A DNA stretch of 64,000 bases from Bacillota bacterium (lineage in GTDB: Bacteria > Bacillota > Clostridia > Peptostreptococcales > Anaerovoracaceae). Numbering within the stretch: position 1 is the first letter of the stretch; each line of letters opens with the position of its first letter. The position numbers and the translations under genes were made by a program. This document shows positions 37,986 to 47,197 of the stretch, piece by piece. The notes beneath the pieces are model-generated. The model did not search any database, had not been told where the DNA came from, and was given only the letters and a program-made list of their open reading frames with translations. Location: assembly GCA_022769485.1 (NCBI GenBank), contig JALEJU010000031.1, positions 17,453 to 81,452 of the forward strand, read 5' to 3'.

Positions 37986-39395
37986 TTAATATCTTTTTCG
38001 TTTGGATGAAGCGGGAATTCCCATCTCCTCCCGGTATTTCGCTACTGTTCTGCGGGAAATCTCAATGCCCCGGCTTCCCAGCGTATTTGAAATCGCCTGG
38101 TCTGACATGGGATTTTCCGTATTTTCTTTTCCTATCAGCTCTCTGATCTCTGTTTTAACGCTCTCCGAAGCAATACCCTCGCCGAATGCATTATGCACAC
38201 CGCTGGTAAAAAAATGTTTGATTTCAAACATTCCTCTGGGAGTCTGCATGTATTTTCCATTGACAGAACGGCTTACCGTAGACTCGTGAACGCCGATTTC
38301 TTCTGCGATCTGTTTCAGTGTCAAAGGCTTCATATGCTTCGGCCCATAGTCGAAAAATTCCTCTTGATAACGCACGACCGCACTGACCACATCCCGAATC
38401 GTATCCCGCCTATGCTCAATGCTTCTGATGAGCCAAATTGCGGAATTCAGCCGATCCGTCAGAAAATGAAACAGCGTGGAATTTTTATCGGATTCTTGTA
38501 AAATCTTTTGGTATTGAGGGCTGACAATCAATCGCGGCGCCGTGCTTTCGTTAACCTGCACCACATATTCACCATCCAGCTTCTCTACTGTCACATCAGG
38601 AATAATATACCGGTTTTCTTTTACCGAGCTGAATTGGTTTCCCGGCTTCGGCTCTAAAGACTTAATCACATCCGCTAATTCCTGCACCAAATGTAGAGGA
38701 ATTCCCAAAGAACGGGAAATATTGGAAAGCCGATTTCTTGCCAGATCTTCCAGGTGATTTTCTACGATACTTCTGGCTTCCGGACAGTCTCTTTCTGCGG
38801 CTGCCAGCTGTATCTTCAGACATTCGGTCAAATCCCGAGCTCCAACGCCTGCCGGATCCAGATTTTGTACAATCCGCAGCGCCTCCTCGGTTCGCTTTTG
38901 GGGCAAAGAAAACGTTTCTGACAACTCCTCCAAAGACGCTCGAAAATATCCGTTTTCATCCAAAGTTTCAATAATATATACTACCAAAGCATGGAGATTT
39001 TTATCCATCTCCATACAATCAACCTGCTCCAGCAAATGCTCCGCCAAGGTAACTTCCGAAGAAATAAACTGTTCAAAATTGAAGTCCTCTTGGGGAGTCT
39101 TTTCTTCCCATTGCCGGTAACTGATGTCATCATATTCTCTCTGCCGCAGAAATTCCTCCCAATCGATGGCCTCCGCTTTGGAACCTCTCACTTCTTCCGG
39201 TTCAAACTCCCGGTCGGTTCCGGTTTCATCCTGCACGTCCGGTTTTTCGAGAACCGGATTGGTCAAAAGCTGTTCCTCAATAAAGCGCTCCAGCTCCTGG
39301 GTATTAAACTGCAGAATCCGAATAGCCTGCAACAGCTCCGGTTTCATGATAAGCTTTTGTTTTTGTTCAGTTAGCAGATCATATCTCAGATTCAT
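37986..39395 (-). CDS. rpoN: RNA polymerase sigma-54 factor
   Basis: RpoN directs polymerase to -24/-12 promoters opened by ATP-driven activators. The protein has the Gln/Leu-rich region I (KPELLQAIRILQFNTQELERF), an acidic region II, the core-binding and HTH regions (LTLKQIAEEIGVHESTVSR) and the C-terminal RpoN box variant ISRRTVAKYREEMGIP. I start at ATG 39395 (469 residues) because AAGGAA precedes it; ATG 39416 has no ribosome site. I found no cognate activator gene in the window. Confidence 0.95.
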   Translation of the reverse strand: MNLRYDLLTEQKQKLIMKPELLQAIRILQFNTQELERFIEEQLLTNPVLEKPDVQDETGTDREFEPEEVRGSKAEAIDWEEFLRQREYDDISYRQWEEKTPQEDFNFEQFISSEVTLAEHLLEQVDCMEMDKNLHALVVYIIETLDENGYFRASLEELSETFSLPQKRTEEALRIVQNLDPAGVGARDLTECLKIQLAAAERDCPEARSIVENHLEDLARNRLSNISRSLGIPLHLVQELADVIKSLEPKPGNQFSSVKENRYIIPDVTVEKLDGEYVVQVNESTAPRLIVSPQYQKILQESDKNSTLFHFLTDRLNSAIWLIRSIEHRRDTIRDVVSAVVRYQEEFFDYGPKHMKPLTLKQIAEEIGVHESTVSRSVNGKYMQTPRGMFEIKHFFTSGVHNAFGEGIASESVKTEIRELIGKENTENPMSDQAISNTLGSRGIEISRRTVAKYREEMGIPASSKRKRY

Positions 39396-39427
39396 ACCCA
39401 TTCCTTCTGTCGGCATTTATTGTATCA

Positions 39428-41056
39428 TTAAAAACCGGAAAGTTCTACCGTTTCATTTCCAATTTTCTGCACATATGCAACAATTCTTTCCATATTGCTG
39501 ATCAAATCCACAAAAAGTACGCCGGAACCGGGATGACAGATGCCTTTGCTGAGCCGTTCTACATGTTCCCTGCGCAGAGCTTCCGCCATCTTATCCAGTT
39601 CTTTTTCTTTCTGATTCAAAATTTTAACCAGTTCCTCATCATTATTTTCCATAGCGCTGATCAATGCTTCTCCCAATTCACATACACGATTATGATAATC
39701 CATCAGCTGCTGCGTTGCTTCCTGGCTGAATCCGATTTTATTTTCTTTTTTATAAATAGTCAAAGAAACCATGTTATTGCAGGTATCACTGACTTGTTCT
39801 ACATCACCCAGCATATTTAAAAGAAGATTAAGTTCTTTCTTTTGATCCTCTCTGAGATTCTTTTTATTCAGCTTTACCAGGTAAACCTCAACTTCTTTTT
39901 CTGCTTTCAGAAAGCTTTCCTCTCTTTCCTGCAGGCGATCCCATATTTTATCTTCCTGTCCCTTAATGCTCTGGAACGCCATCTGATAGCTTCCCAGCGC
40001 CGTTCTGGTCAAGGCTATAATCTCATTATAGGACTGCGCAAGCGCAAGCCCCGGGGTTTCCAGCATACGCACATCCAAATTGCTTTGATCTGCCGCCGCA
40101 TCTTTGTCCTTGGGAACCAGCCGTTCCGAAGTCTTCGCAAAAAAACCAATAAACGGCAGACAAATAACCGTAGTACCCAAATTAAAGATGGTATGCGCAT
40201 GGGCGATCTGATGCGTCAAAGCGTTGGGAGCCGCCCATTCCAGCGCGTCCGCCAATAAATTCCGGAAGAAAAACAAAAGCAGAAAAGCGCCGAACAAATT
40301 AAACAGAAAGTGGATTACCGCCACCTGGCGAGCCGTGCGGCTCGTCCCCCGGCTGTTCTGCAGAGCCGGAACGCATTTGCCTAAGTTCGCGCCGGCGATC
40401 AGCGGAATGGCAATTTCAATAGGCATAATCCCCGCCATAGCCATGCCGATCATAATCCCGGTAATTAAACTGCTGCTTCGGACAACAGCAGTCAACAGAA
40501 ATCCGGCAAATGCAATTACAAGACATATGCCTAATCCCGGTGCTTCGCACAAATTCAAAAGCTGTTTGGTAACATCTAATTCAGCAACCTGCAGCATTCC
40601 ATCTTTCACAAAGCTCAAACCAACAAACATGAGCCCTAAGCCGAGCAAAGCCTTGCTCAACGTTTCCCCGGTTTTTGTATCGGAAACTCTCCAGAACATA
40701 ACCGCAATACCTACGATAAACAGAGAAAGCCATTCTAAACGAAAAGCCAGAATCTGCGCGGTTACCGTCGTACCGATGTTAGCGCCCATGATGACGCCTG
40801 TTGCCTGAACGAGGCTCAGCATACCTGCATTCACCATACCGACTACAGTGACGGTAGTTGCCGAACTTTTTTGATTTATAATAGTCAGAATAAAACCGAT
40901 CAAAATCGCTTTTAACGTGCTCTTTCCCGACAGAGACAGAAGCTTTTGCCCCTGTTCCTGAGTCAGCCATTCCAGGCTGTCTTTCATTGTTTCGATTCCG
41001 TACATAAGCAGGCCGATTCCGCCCAAAACCGTAGAAATCATATAAAATGTATCCAA
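39428..41056 (-). CDS. Na+/phosphate cotransporter-like protein with a PhoU-like tail
   Basis: The 542-residue protein has about nine membrane segments with the two Na/Pi-cotransporter repeats (INQKSSATTVTVVGMVNAG near residue 60 and TAVVRSSSLITGIMIG near residue 187) followed by a cytoplasmic helical PhoU-like region (about residues 330-530). NptA/YjbB-type proteins move phosphate with sodium, and some act in export or membrane homeostasis. The likely start is TTG 41056 with AAGGA nine bases upstream. It lies between trmL and rpoN. Confidence 0.9.
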   Translation of the reverse strand: MDTFYMISTVLGGIGLLMYGIETMKDSLEWLTQEQGQKLLSLSGKSTLKAILIGFILTIINQKSSATTVTVVGMVNAGMLSLVQATGVIMGANIGTTVTAQILAFRLEWLSLFIVGIAVMFWRVSDTKTGETLSKALLGLGLMFVGLSFVKDGMLQVAELDVTKQLLNLCEAPGLGICLVIAFAGFLLTAVVRSSSLITGIMIGMAMAGIMPIEIAIPLIAGANLGKCVPALQNSRGTSRTARQVAVIHFLFNLFGAFLLLFFFRNLLADALEWAAPNALTHQIAHAHTIFNLGTTVICLPFIGFFAKTSERLVPKDKDAAADQSNLDVRMLETPGLALAQSYNEIIALTRTALGSYQMAFQSIKGQEDKIWDRLQEREESFLKAEKEVEVYLVKLNKKNLREDQKKELNLLLNMLGDVEQVSDTCNNMVSLTIYKKENKIGFSQEATQQLMDYHNRVCELGEALISAMENNDEELVKILNQKEKELDKMAEALRREHVERLSKGICHPGSGVLFVDLISNMERIVAYVQKIGNETVELSGF

Positions 41057-41071
41057 ACCCTCAGATCCTTT

Positions 41072-41563
41072 CTATTCCATCTCAGGGAAGTCCATCTGCC
41101 GCAGGGCTTCGAAGAGGATAATCGCAGCGGAGTTTGAAAGATTCAAAGACCGGAGCTTTGTATTTTGACTCATAGGAATTCGAATGGCTCGATCCGCATG
41201 AGCCTCTATAAAATCACGGGGCAGCCCCGCCGTTTCTTTTCCGAACAGCAGCATGGCGTTTTCCTCATACACTGCTTCCGTGTAAGATTTTCCCCCTTTT
41301 GTTGTGGCCAGATAAAAAGGCCGATTCCCGTATTTGTCCATAAAAGCTTCAAGACTTTCGTGGACTTCCAAATCTACATACTGCCAGTAATCCAGCCCCG
41401 CCCGTTTCAGCGCTGTATCATCAATGGAAAATCCAAGGGGTTTTACCAAATGCAGCTTTGCCCCGGTTATTGCGCAGCTTCTGGCAATATTCCCGGTATT
41501 AGGCGGAATTTCAGGTTCCACTAAGACAATGCTTAAATGGTGTGGTTTTTTTTCTGATTCCAT
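41072..41563 (-). CDS. trmL: tRNA 2'-O-methyltransferase TrmL
   Basis: TrmL is a small SPOUT enzyme that methylates the ribose of the wobble nucleotide (position 34) in leucine tRNAs. The 163-residue protein shows the family pattern LVEPEIPPNTGNIARSCA at the N-terminus, LLFGKETAGLPRDFIE near residue 109 and IPMSQNTKLRSLNLSNSAAI at the C-terminus. ATG 41563 has GGAG nine bases upstream; an ATG at 41572 abuts the site. Confidence 0.93.
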   Translation of the reverse strand: MESEKKPHHLSIVLVEPEIPPNTGNIARSCAITGAKLHLVKPLGFSIDDTALKRAGLDYWQYVDLEVHESLEAFMDKYGNRPFYLATTKGGKSYTEAVYEENAMLLFGKETAGLPRDFIEAHADRAIRIPMSQNTKLRSLNLSNSAAIILFEALRQMDFPEME

Positions 41564-41629
41564 AACGTTCATCTCCTAACGGGCAAATTTCGCCACTTTT
41601 TTATATTATAATATTTTTTTCACTTTTTG

Positions 41630-41658
41630 AAGACAATTTTAAAGAATTGTACTATAAT
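41630..41658 (+). promoter_or_regulatory. Promoter of hom
   Basis: AAGACA (41630-41635) and TATAAT (41653-41658) lie 17 bp apart in the divergent region between trmL and hom. The minus strand of the same region has a TATAAT that may serve trmL, but its -35 is poor. Confidence 0.5.
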
Positions 41659-41743
41659 CTTTTATCATGAAAATGTATGATTGAAAAGTATGAAATTTGT
41701 ACATCGGCAAAAGCCGGAAACTAATTTAGGAGAGAAAAGGACT

Positions 41744-42763
41744 ATGAAGAAAGCACATTTGAAAATCGGCTTGATGGGATTCGGCAATATCGGCGTTGGC
41801 TCCTATCAGGTTCTGGAAATGAATCGAAAACAGATCCTGGCAGAAACCGGTTTGGATTTCGAGATCGTAAAGATTTTAGAAAAAAACGCAGACAGACCCC
41901 GCCCCGTTCAGGTTCCCCGTGAAATATTCACGCAAGATCCCGACGACATTTTCTGCGATCCGGAAATCGATATCGTAATCGAACTTTTAGGCGGCATTCA
42001 CCCTGCGGCTGATCTCATGCTGTCCGCCATGAATCACGGCAAGCATGTGGTAACTGCCAACAAAGCAGCTGTAGCGGCAGCTTACGACGAACTTCGTAAA
42101 GCTGCGGAGGACAATCATGTTCTGTTTCGCTACGAAGCCAGCGTAGCCGGAGGAATTCCTATCCTCAGCGCCCTTACAGAATCTCTGCAGGCTAACGAAT
42201 GGACAGAAGTCCTGGGCATTTTAAACGGCACAACCAACTACATTCTGACCCAGATGACCGATTTCAATCTGGAATACGCAGATGTGCTGAAAACCGCACA
42301 GGAAAAAGGTTTTGCAGAAGCGGATCCTACTGCTGATGTAGAGGGTATCGACGCCGCAAACAAATTATCAATCCTGATCTCCTTAATTTTCGGCCACCGC
42401 GTGCCTCCTGAAGAAATTCCCATGGAGGGAATTACCCGCATTACAAAGGGAGACATTGCAGAAGCCACAGAATCCGGAAATAAAATTAAACTGATTGCTA
42501 CTGCCAGAAAAACAGTGGACGGTAGGCTGGAATACAGCGTAAAGCCCACTCTGATTCCCTTCGATCATCCGCTGGCAGGGGTCAGCAATGAATTCAATGC
42601 CGTATTTGTACAGGGCAATGCTGTAGGCGAGCTGATGTTTTACGGAAAAGGCGCAGGCCCTTTACCCACAGGCAGTGCCGTTATGGGAGACGTAATCTCC
42701 ATTGGTAAACTGATTGCAAAAAATGCCGCATATGATAACAAAGTACCCGGAGGAAGAAGATAA
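41744..42763 (+). CDS. hom: Homoserine dehydrogenase (short form without ACT domain)
   Basis: Hom reduces aspartate semialdehyde to homoserine, the branch to threonine and methionine. The 339-residue protein has the NAD(P) motif [23 protein letters not shown] with the conserved Lys, [19 protein letters not shown] and [20 protein letters not shown], but lacks the C-terminal ACT domain of feedback-regulated forms. ATG 41744 follows AAAGGA. Its stop overlaps the start of the SEC-C gene (TAATG). Its substrate comes from asd, encoded about 32 kb away. Confidence 0.95.
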   Translation: MKKAHLKIGLMGFGNIGVGSYQVLEMNRKQILAETGLDFEIVKILEKNADRPRPVQVPREIFTQDPDDIFCDPEIDIVIELLGGIHPAADLMLSAMNHGKHVVTANKAAVAAAYDELRKAAEDNHVLFRYEASVAGGIPILSALTESLQANEWTEVLGILNGTTNYILTQMTDFNLEYADVLKTAQEKGFAEADPTADVEGIDAANKLSILISLIFGHRVPPEEIPMEGITRITKGDIAEATESGNKIKLIATARKTVDGRLEYSVKPTLIPFDHPLAGVSNEFNAVFVQGNAVGELMFYGKGAGPLPTGSAVMGDVISIGKLIAKNAAYDNKVPGGRR

Positions 42764-43263
42764 TGACGCTATTAAAACAATGGGACAATTTAATTCAAAA
42801 TCAGACCGACGATACATTTGACGCTTTCTGGGAGCGCTACAGCTCCGCGGAAAAACGCATTTACGCCGGTATTTTAGGCGATAAAAATCCCCATGTAACC
42901 GGGGTATTAAAAGATCTCGCCGAAAAGTATGAAACCGATACCGTGATCTTCACCGGTTTCATCGACGGAATCAACACCAGCTTAACAGAGCCCATCGATT
43001 TGAAATCTTTAACAGAGGAAAGCCTGTTGGAACTGAATATCGACTGGGAGAAGCTTTTCTTTAATATGCTGAAAGCCGAAGCAGATTATCTCTTTACACT
43101 GGATGAATGGGACGGACTGCTTACGGAAGAACGCCGCCAGGAAATCTATAAAGACTTCCGCCGTTCCCGAACTGTCGTAAAAGAAAAAGAACCCGGGCGA
43201 AATGATCCCTGCCCCTGCGGCAGCGGGAAAAAATATAAAAAATGCTGCGGAGCAAATAAATAA
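42763..43263 (+). CDS. SEC-C zinc-motif protein of unknown function
   Basis: The 166-residue protein has about 140 residues of helical, unrecognised sequence and a C-terminal SEC-C motif, [19 protein letters not shown], which binds one zinc ion. SEC-C ends occur in SecA and in many small proteins, often mediating contacts with SecB, ribosomes or other partners. The TAATG overlap couples its translation to hom; I see no functional reason for that pairing. Confidence 0.85.
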   Translation: MTLLKQWDNLIQNQTDDTFDAFWERYSSAEKRIYAGILGDKNPHVTGVLKDLAEKYETDTVIFTGFIDGINTSLTEPIDLKSLTEESLLELNIDWEKLFFNMLKAEADYLFTLDEWDGLLTEERRQEIYKDFRRSRTVVKEKEPGRNDPCPCGSGKKYKKCCGANK

Positions 43264-43265
43264 GC

Positions 43266-43317
43266 AAAAGAGAGCGTCCAAAAGTCATAAAACGACTCGA
43301 GGACGCCCTCTTTTTTA
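43266..43317. terminator. Bidirectional terminator after the SEC-C gene
   Basis: AAAGAGAGCGTCC and GGACGCCCTCTTT pair over about 13 bp around a 20-base loop, with TTTTTT on the plus side and CTTTTG on the minus side. It also ends the converging metal-binding gene, whose stop codon overlaps the plus-strand T-run. Confidence 0.85.
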
Positions 43318-43527
43318 ACTGTCTTTTAATCCCGCTACCTGATAACCTGCATTGACGACAGCCTGTTTCAGCTGTTCATCGGAAACGCTTCCGTCTGTGG
43401 TAATCGATGCGATTCCTCTCAGCAGATCCGTTACCGCCTGAACCCCTTGCAGTTCATTCAATGCGTCAGTTACCCGATCACAGCAATGCTGACATTCCAG
43501 CCCCTCAATACTCATGGTCTTTCTCAT
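43315..43527 (-). CDS. Heavy-metal-associated (HMA) domain protein
   Basis: The 70-residue protein is one ferredoxin-like HMA domain with the metal motif CQHC at residues 12-15 and the VVNAGYQV segment near the end, as in copper chaperones CopZ/Atx1. It probably binds Cu(I) or a related soft metal. The motif is preceded by GLE rather than the usual GM, so the metal is uncertain. ATG 43527 follows AAGGA. No copper ATPase or CsoR gene is adjacent; argF lies upstream. Confidence 0.85.
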   Translation of the reverse strand: MRKTMSIEGLECQHCCDRVTDALNELQGVQAVTDLLRGIASITTDGSVSDEQLKQAVVNAGYQVAGLKDS

Positions 43528-43610
43528 ATGCGCACTTCCTTTTTGCTTATATAAAAGCCTTTCTTTTCGTACGGTATTAGTCCTGCCCATTTTTCATTTC
43601 AAATATACAT

Positions 43611-44600
43611 TTACGATAAAGTTGCCACAATCACCGCTTTAATCGTATGCAGGCGGTTTTCCGCTTCGTCAAATACTACAGAATGCTTGCTGCGGAATAC
43701 CTCATCCGTAACTTCCCGAATATCATAACCTTTTTCCTTCCATGCCTTCGCCTGCTGCGTTTCAAAATCGTGAAATGCCGGGAGGCAATGAAAAAATAAA
43801 ACATCTGGATTTTCCGTCTTTTCCAGCATTTCCATGGTCACTTTAAACGGAGTCAACAGTTTTACACGCTCAGGAATCTGTTCCTCTTCTCCCATAGATG
43901 CCCAAATGTCTGTATAGATCACATCCGCGCCTTTCAGGCACGCCGAATCAGAAGTCACTTCAATTTTTCCGCCGGTCTCTGCCGCCACGGCCTGCGCTCT
44001 TTTTACTGTCTCCGAATCGGGAACTAATTCATCCGGGCCGTAGGCCACAAAATGCATCCCCATCTTTGCGCAGCCATACATCCAGGCGTATGCCATATTA
44101 TTTCTGATATCTCCGCAAAATACAACCTTAACCTGTTTCAGCTTTTTAGAGCAATGCTCCTCAATCGTCAAAAGATCCGCTAAAATCTGCGTAGGATGAT
44201 CCGTATCGGTTAAACCGTTCCATACCGGAACCCCCGAGTATTTAGCCAGGTCTTCCGGTATTTTCTGTTCGTATCCGCGGTATTCAATTCCGTCAAACAT
44301 GCGCCCCAGCACCTTCGCAGAGTCTTCCAGCGATTCCTTTTTCCCGATCTGCGAGGTTTTAGAATCCAAATAGGTCACATGCGCGCCTTCATCCAAACAA
44401 GCCACCTCAAAGGAGCATCTTGTTCTTGTGGATGTTTTGTCAAAAAGGAGAACCACATTTTTTCCTTTCAATGTTTCACTATGAATTCCCAGGCGTTTTT
44501 TGGATTTTAAATCATGCGCCAGATCAAGAAGATAACGTATCTCCTCCGGCGTGAAATCCATCAGCGACAAAAGACTTCTTCCTTTTAAATTTACTGCCAT
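43611..44600 (-). CDS. argF: Ornithine carbamoyltransferase
   Basis: The enzyme makes citrulline from ornithine and carbamoyl phosphate, or runs in reverse in the arginine deiminase pathway. The 329-residue protein has the carbamoyl phosphate motif STRTRCSFE near residue 55, HPTQILADLLT, the ornithine loop DIWASMGEE and FFHCLPAFHD. No arcA, arcC or other arg genes are adjacent, so the biosynthetic (argF) and catabolic (arcB) roles cannot be separated by context. An ARG-box-like site upstream points to arginine-dependent control. Confidence 0.93.
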   Translation of the reverse strand: MAVNLKGRSLLSLMDFTPEEIRYLLDLAHDLKSKKRLGIHSETLKGKNVVLLFDKTSTRTRCSFEVACLDEGAHVTYLDSKTSQIGKKESLEDSAKVLGRMFDGIEYRGYEQKIPEDLAKYSGVPVWNGLTDTDHPTQILADLLTIEEHCSKKLKQVKVVFCGDIRNNMAYAWMYGCAKMGMHFVAYGPDELVPDSETVKRAQAVAAETGGKIEVTSDSACLKGADVIYTDIWASMGEEEQIPERVKLLTPFKVTMEMLEKTENPDVLFFHCLPAFHDFETQQAKAWKEKGYDIREVTDEVFRSKHSVVFDEAENRLHTIKAVIVATLS

Positions 44601-44644
44601 GTGATATCCTCCAAACCTTTTAAATCCATTTTTTTCGCAGAATA

Positions 44645-44673
44645 ATCATACTATATTTTTATTCATGAATCAA
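44645..44673 (-). promoter_or_regulatory. Promoter of the ornithine carbamoyltransferase gene
   Basis: Minus strand TTGATT (44673-44668) and TATGAT (44650-44645) are 17 bp apart. The spacer contains TGAATAAAAATA, a half-ARG-box-like sequence. Confidence 0.75.
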
Positions 44674-44692
44674 GTATTTTTTACCATATTGA

Positions 44693-44706
44693 TGAATAAT
44701 TATTCC
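44693..44706. promoter_or_regulatory. ARG box-like ArgR operator
   Basis: TGAATAATTATTCC fits the ARG box core TGAAT-N4-ATTCA with one mismatch, about 20 bp upstream of the -35 element. With the weaker half site in the promoter it resembles the paired boxes bound by ArgR/AhrC hexamers. Confidence 0.65.
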
Positions 44707-44775
44707 ATTTTTCGGGCGTGATATGCTTATTTTTGCATATATATCGTTTTGTATTCGTTTTCTCAAATATCGATT

Positions 44776-44809
44776 CTAAAGAAAAAAGCGGAGATCACTT
44801 CTCCGCTTT
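44776..44809 (-). terminator. Terminator overlapping the end of the THUMP methyltransferase gene
   Basis: Minus strand AAAGCGGAGA and TCTCCGCTTT form a 10-bp stem with a five-base loop (44799-44795) followed by TTTCTTTAG. The stop codon TGA (44797-44795) lies in the loop, so the 5' arm is coding sequence. Confidence 0.85.
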
Positions 44810-45940
44810 GGTTGGTTTTGCGCCGTAATATTGATAGTAACAAATTTCGATTCTGCCATTGTAAAGCTTTCTTCTTCGATCAGCCGGCTTCTCCCGAAAC
44901 CGCTGTTCGAACTGCTTATCCGAAGTCACCAAGTAAAGAGACCACGTCGGGTTTTCAGCAAAAAACCGCTTTAAATCCTCATAAATGCCATGTATGGCTT
45001 CCGCTTCACCGATTCGTTCCCCATAAGGCGGATTCCCTATTAAAATCCCATAGGGTTCTTCCGCCCGCAACTTCGAAACCGGTCTTACACTGAACTCAAT
45101 ACAGTCATCCACACCGGCTTCTTCCGCATTTGCAACAGCTGCCCTTACTGCTGTCCTGCTGATATCCGAAGCCCGAATCCGTATGTCCGCATCGTAACGA
45201 ATCGCCTCGAAAGCCGCCTTTCTCTCCTCTTTCCACAGATTAGCGGGAATCGCGTCCCAGTCCTCGGAAACAAATTTTCTGGAGAGCCCCGGCGCGATAT
45301 TTCGCCCGATCATAGCGGCTTCGATAGGGATTGTCCCGGAACCGCAGAAAGGATCTACAAGCAAGCGCCCCTCTTTCCAAAAAGACAGCTGTACCATAGC
45401 CGCCGCCAGAGTTTCCTTAATCGGCGCCGCTACATCCTTTACCCGGTACCCCCGTTTATGCAGCCCCGCTCCGCTGGTATCGATAGTCAACGTCACGCGA
45501 TCCTTCAGAATCGTTACTTTGATATTATAAAGAGCTCCCGTCTCCTCAAACCGATCCACCGCATAGGTTTCCTTCAATCGTTCCACAATCGCTTTTTTCA
45601 CAATGGACTGGCAGTCCGGAACGCTATGCAGTTTAGATTTTACAGATGTTCCATTAACGGTAAACTTGCCGTCTATGGGAATCCATTCCTCCCAGGGCAG
45701 AGCTCTGGTCTGCTGAAACAGTTCTTCGAAGCTCAAAGCCTTAAATTCTCCCATAAGAAGCAACACCCGATCCGCAGACCGCAGCCACAGATTTGACTTT
45801 ACCAGAGCACGCTCATCACCCATATAGGTAATCTTTGCATCCTCCGACTTCAATACTTTAAAGCCCAGTGCTTCCACTTCACGCTTTACAACAGCTTCTA
45901 AGCCAAAAGTGGCAGTTGCAATCAATGTCAATTTTGCCAT
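44795..45940 (-). CDS. THUMP-domain rRNA guanine-N2 methyltransferase (RlmL/YpsC-like)
   Basis: The 381-residue protein has an N-terminal ferredoxin-like/THUMP RNA-binding region (about residues 1-155) and a Rossmann methyltransferase domain with DPFCGSGTIPIEAA near residue 193 and the catalytic NPPYGER near residue 303, typical of N2-guanine methyltransferases. It corresponds to Bacillus YpsC, related to the N-terminal half of E. coli RlmL, and probably modifies 23S rRNA. Its ATG overlaps the mreB stop (TAATG). Confidence 0.92.
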   Translation of the reverse strand: MAKLTLIATATFGLEAVVKREVEALGFKVLKSEDAKITYMGDERALVKSNLWLRSADRVLLLMGEFKALSFEELFQQTRALPWEEWIPIDGKFTVNGTSVKSKLHSVPDCQSIVKKAIVERLKETYAVDRFEETGALYNIKVTILKDRVTLTIDTSGAGLHKRGYRVKDVAAPIKETLAAAMVQLSFWKEGRLLVDPFCGSGTIPIEAAMIGRNIAPGLSRKFVSEDWDAIPANLWKEERKAAFEAIRYDADIRIRASDISRTAVRAAVANAEEAGVDDCIEFSVRPVSKLRAEEPYGILIGNPPYGERIGEAEAIHGIYEDLKRFFAENPTWSLYLVTSDKQFEQRFREKPADRRRKLYNGRIEICYYQYYGAKPTKAEK

Positions 45941-46962
45941 TACATGAAGCTCTTCTTTTTATTCATATGGTTGTTTTCAATTACATCCAGCTGGTTCAGC
46001 GCCTTGCCGGTTCCGATTGCAACGCAGGATTTCGGATCCTCCGCTACAATAACCGGAATACCCGTCCATTCTTCAATTCGCTTGTCCAAGCCGTGCAGCA
46101 ATGCGCCGCCCCCGGTAAGGATAATTCCGGAATTGCTGATATCCCCTGCCAATTCCGGGGGTGTCTTTTCCAATACGCTGTGGATTGCTTCACAGATGCT
46201 CTGCAAAGGTTCTTCCAAAGCGTTCAGCATTTCCTGGGAAGTAACCTCTACGGATTTGGGGAGACCGGTTACCAAGTCTCTTCCCCGGCATTCCTGAACG
46301 GTAATTTCTTCGCTGGGGTAAGCGGTTCCGATGCTCATCTTTAATTCTTCCGCGGTTCTTTCTCCGATGTAAAGCTTATGCTCTTTGCGCATGTATTTTA
46401 CGATAGCTTCATCGAATTTATCTCCCGCCACCTTAACCGAATTACTGGTTACAATGCCGCCTAAGGCGATAACTGCCACGTCCGTTGTGCCGCCGCCGAT
46501 GTCGATTACCATAACGCCGTTAGGTTTTGCAATATCCATGCCTGCTCCGATAGCTGCCGCAACCGGCTCCTCCATCAAAAAGACGGATTTTCCACCGGCC
46601 TGCGTAGCTGCTTCTCTTACCGCCCTCTTTTCTACCTCGGTAACCCCGGAAGGTACACAGACCATAATTCTGGGTTTAAAGAACTTTCCGTTCCCGCAGG
46701 CTTTGCGAATAAAATATTTCAGCATTCGTTCTGTCACATCGTAATCGGAAATTACGCCGTCCCGCAGCGGACGTACCGCAATAATATTGCTGGGTGTTCT
46801 GCCCAGCATCTGCCGTGCGTCTTCTCCTACCGCCAGAATTTCATTTGTGTCTCTGTTAATCGCTACTACTGACGGTTCTTCCAGAACAACGCCCTTCCCT
46901 TTTATATAAACCAGTACATTTGCCGTCCCCAGGTCAATACCCACTTCATCCGAAAATCCCAT
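45940..46962 (-). CDS. mreB: Rod-shape actin homologue MreB/Mbl
   Basis: MreB filaments guide lateral wall synthesis. The 340-residue protein has the actin-fold phosphate loops GIDLGTANVLVY at the N-terminus, VIDIGGGTTDVAVI near residue 160, and LTGGGALLHGLDKRI near residue 290; FLMEEPVAAAIGAGMD is also typical. ATG 46962 follows AAGGAG. The mreC and mreD genes are not next to it, so this may be an additional paralogue such as Mbl or MreBH. Confidence 0.93.
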   Translation of the reverse strand: MGFSDEVGIDLGTANVLVYIKGKGVVLEEPSVVAINRDTNEILAVGEDARQMLGRTPSNIIAVRPLRDGVISDYDVTERMLKYFIRKACGNGKFFKPRIMVCVPSGVTEVEKRAVREAATQAGGKSVFLMEEPVAAAIGAGMDIAKPNGVMVIDIGGGTTDVAVIALGGIVTSNSVKVAGDKFDEAIVKYMRKEHKLYIGERTAEELKMSIGTAYPSEEITVQECRGRDLVTGLPKSVEVTSQEMLNALEEPLQSICEAIHSVLEKTPPELAGDISNSGIILTGGGALLHGLDKRIEEWTGIPVIVAEDPKSCVAIGTGKALNQLDVIENNHMNKKKSFM

Positions 46963-47088
46963 TTCATTTCTCCTTACTTTTTTCGTATTTTTCTTATTTA
47001 AAGCCTTCGTAAAACGCAAAAAATATTTTACAAAACATAAAAAAATAAAACCCCGCAATTTTATCGAATGCAAACTTTGCCATATGTT

Positions 47089-47117
47089 ATTGTATCCGAA
47101 ATATATTTTAATTTCAA
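47089..47117 (-). promoter_or_regulatory. Promoter of mreB
   Basis: Minus strand TTGAAA (47117-47112) and TACAAT (47094-47089) are 17 bp apart, about 120 bp upstream of the mreB start. Confidence 0.7.
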
Positions 47118-47125
47118 TGAAATTT

Positions 47126-47169
47126 TCGTGAAAACAACAGAGGCCGCGAAAAATACCGCGGTCTCTGTT
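47126..47169 (-). terminator. Terminator of the purine operon
   Basis: Minus strand AACAGAGACCGCG and CGCGGCCTCTGTT (47169-47136) form a 13-bp stem with one mismatch, followed by GTTTTC. It lies just past purC and ends the operon. Confidence 0.8.
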
Positions 47170-47197
47170 TATTTTTGCTTTATTTATAATTTTTTCG

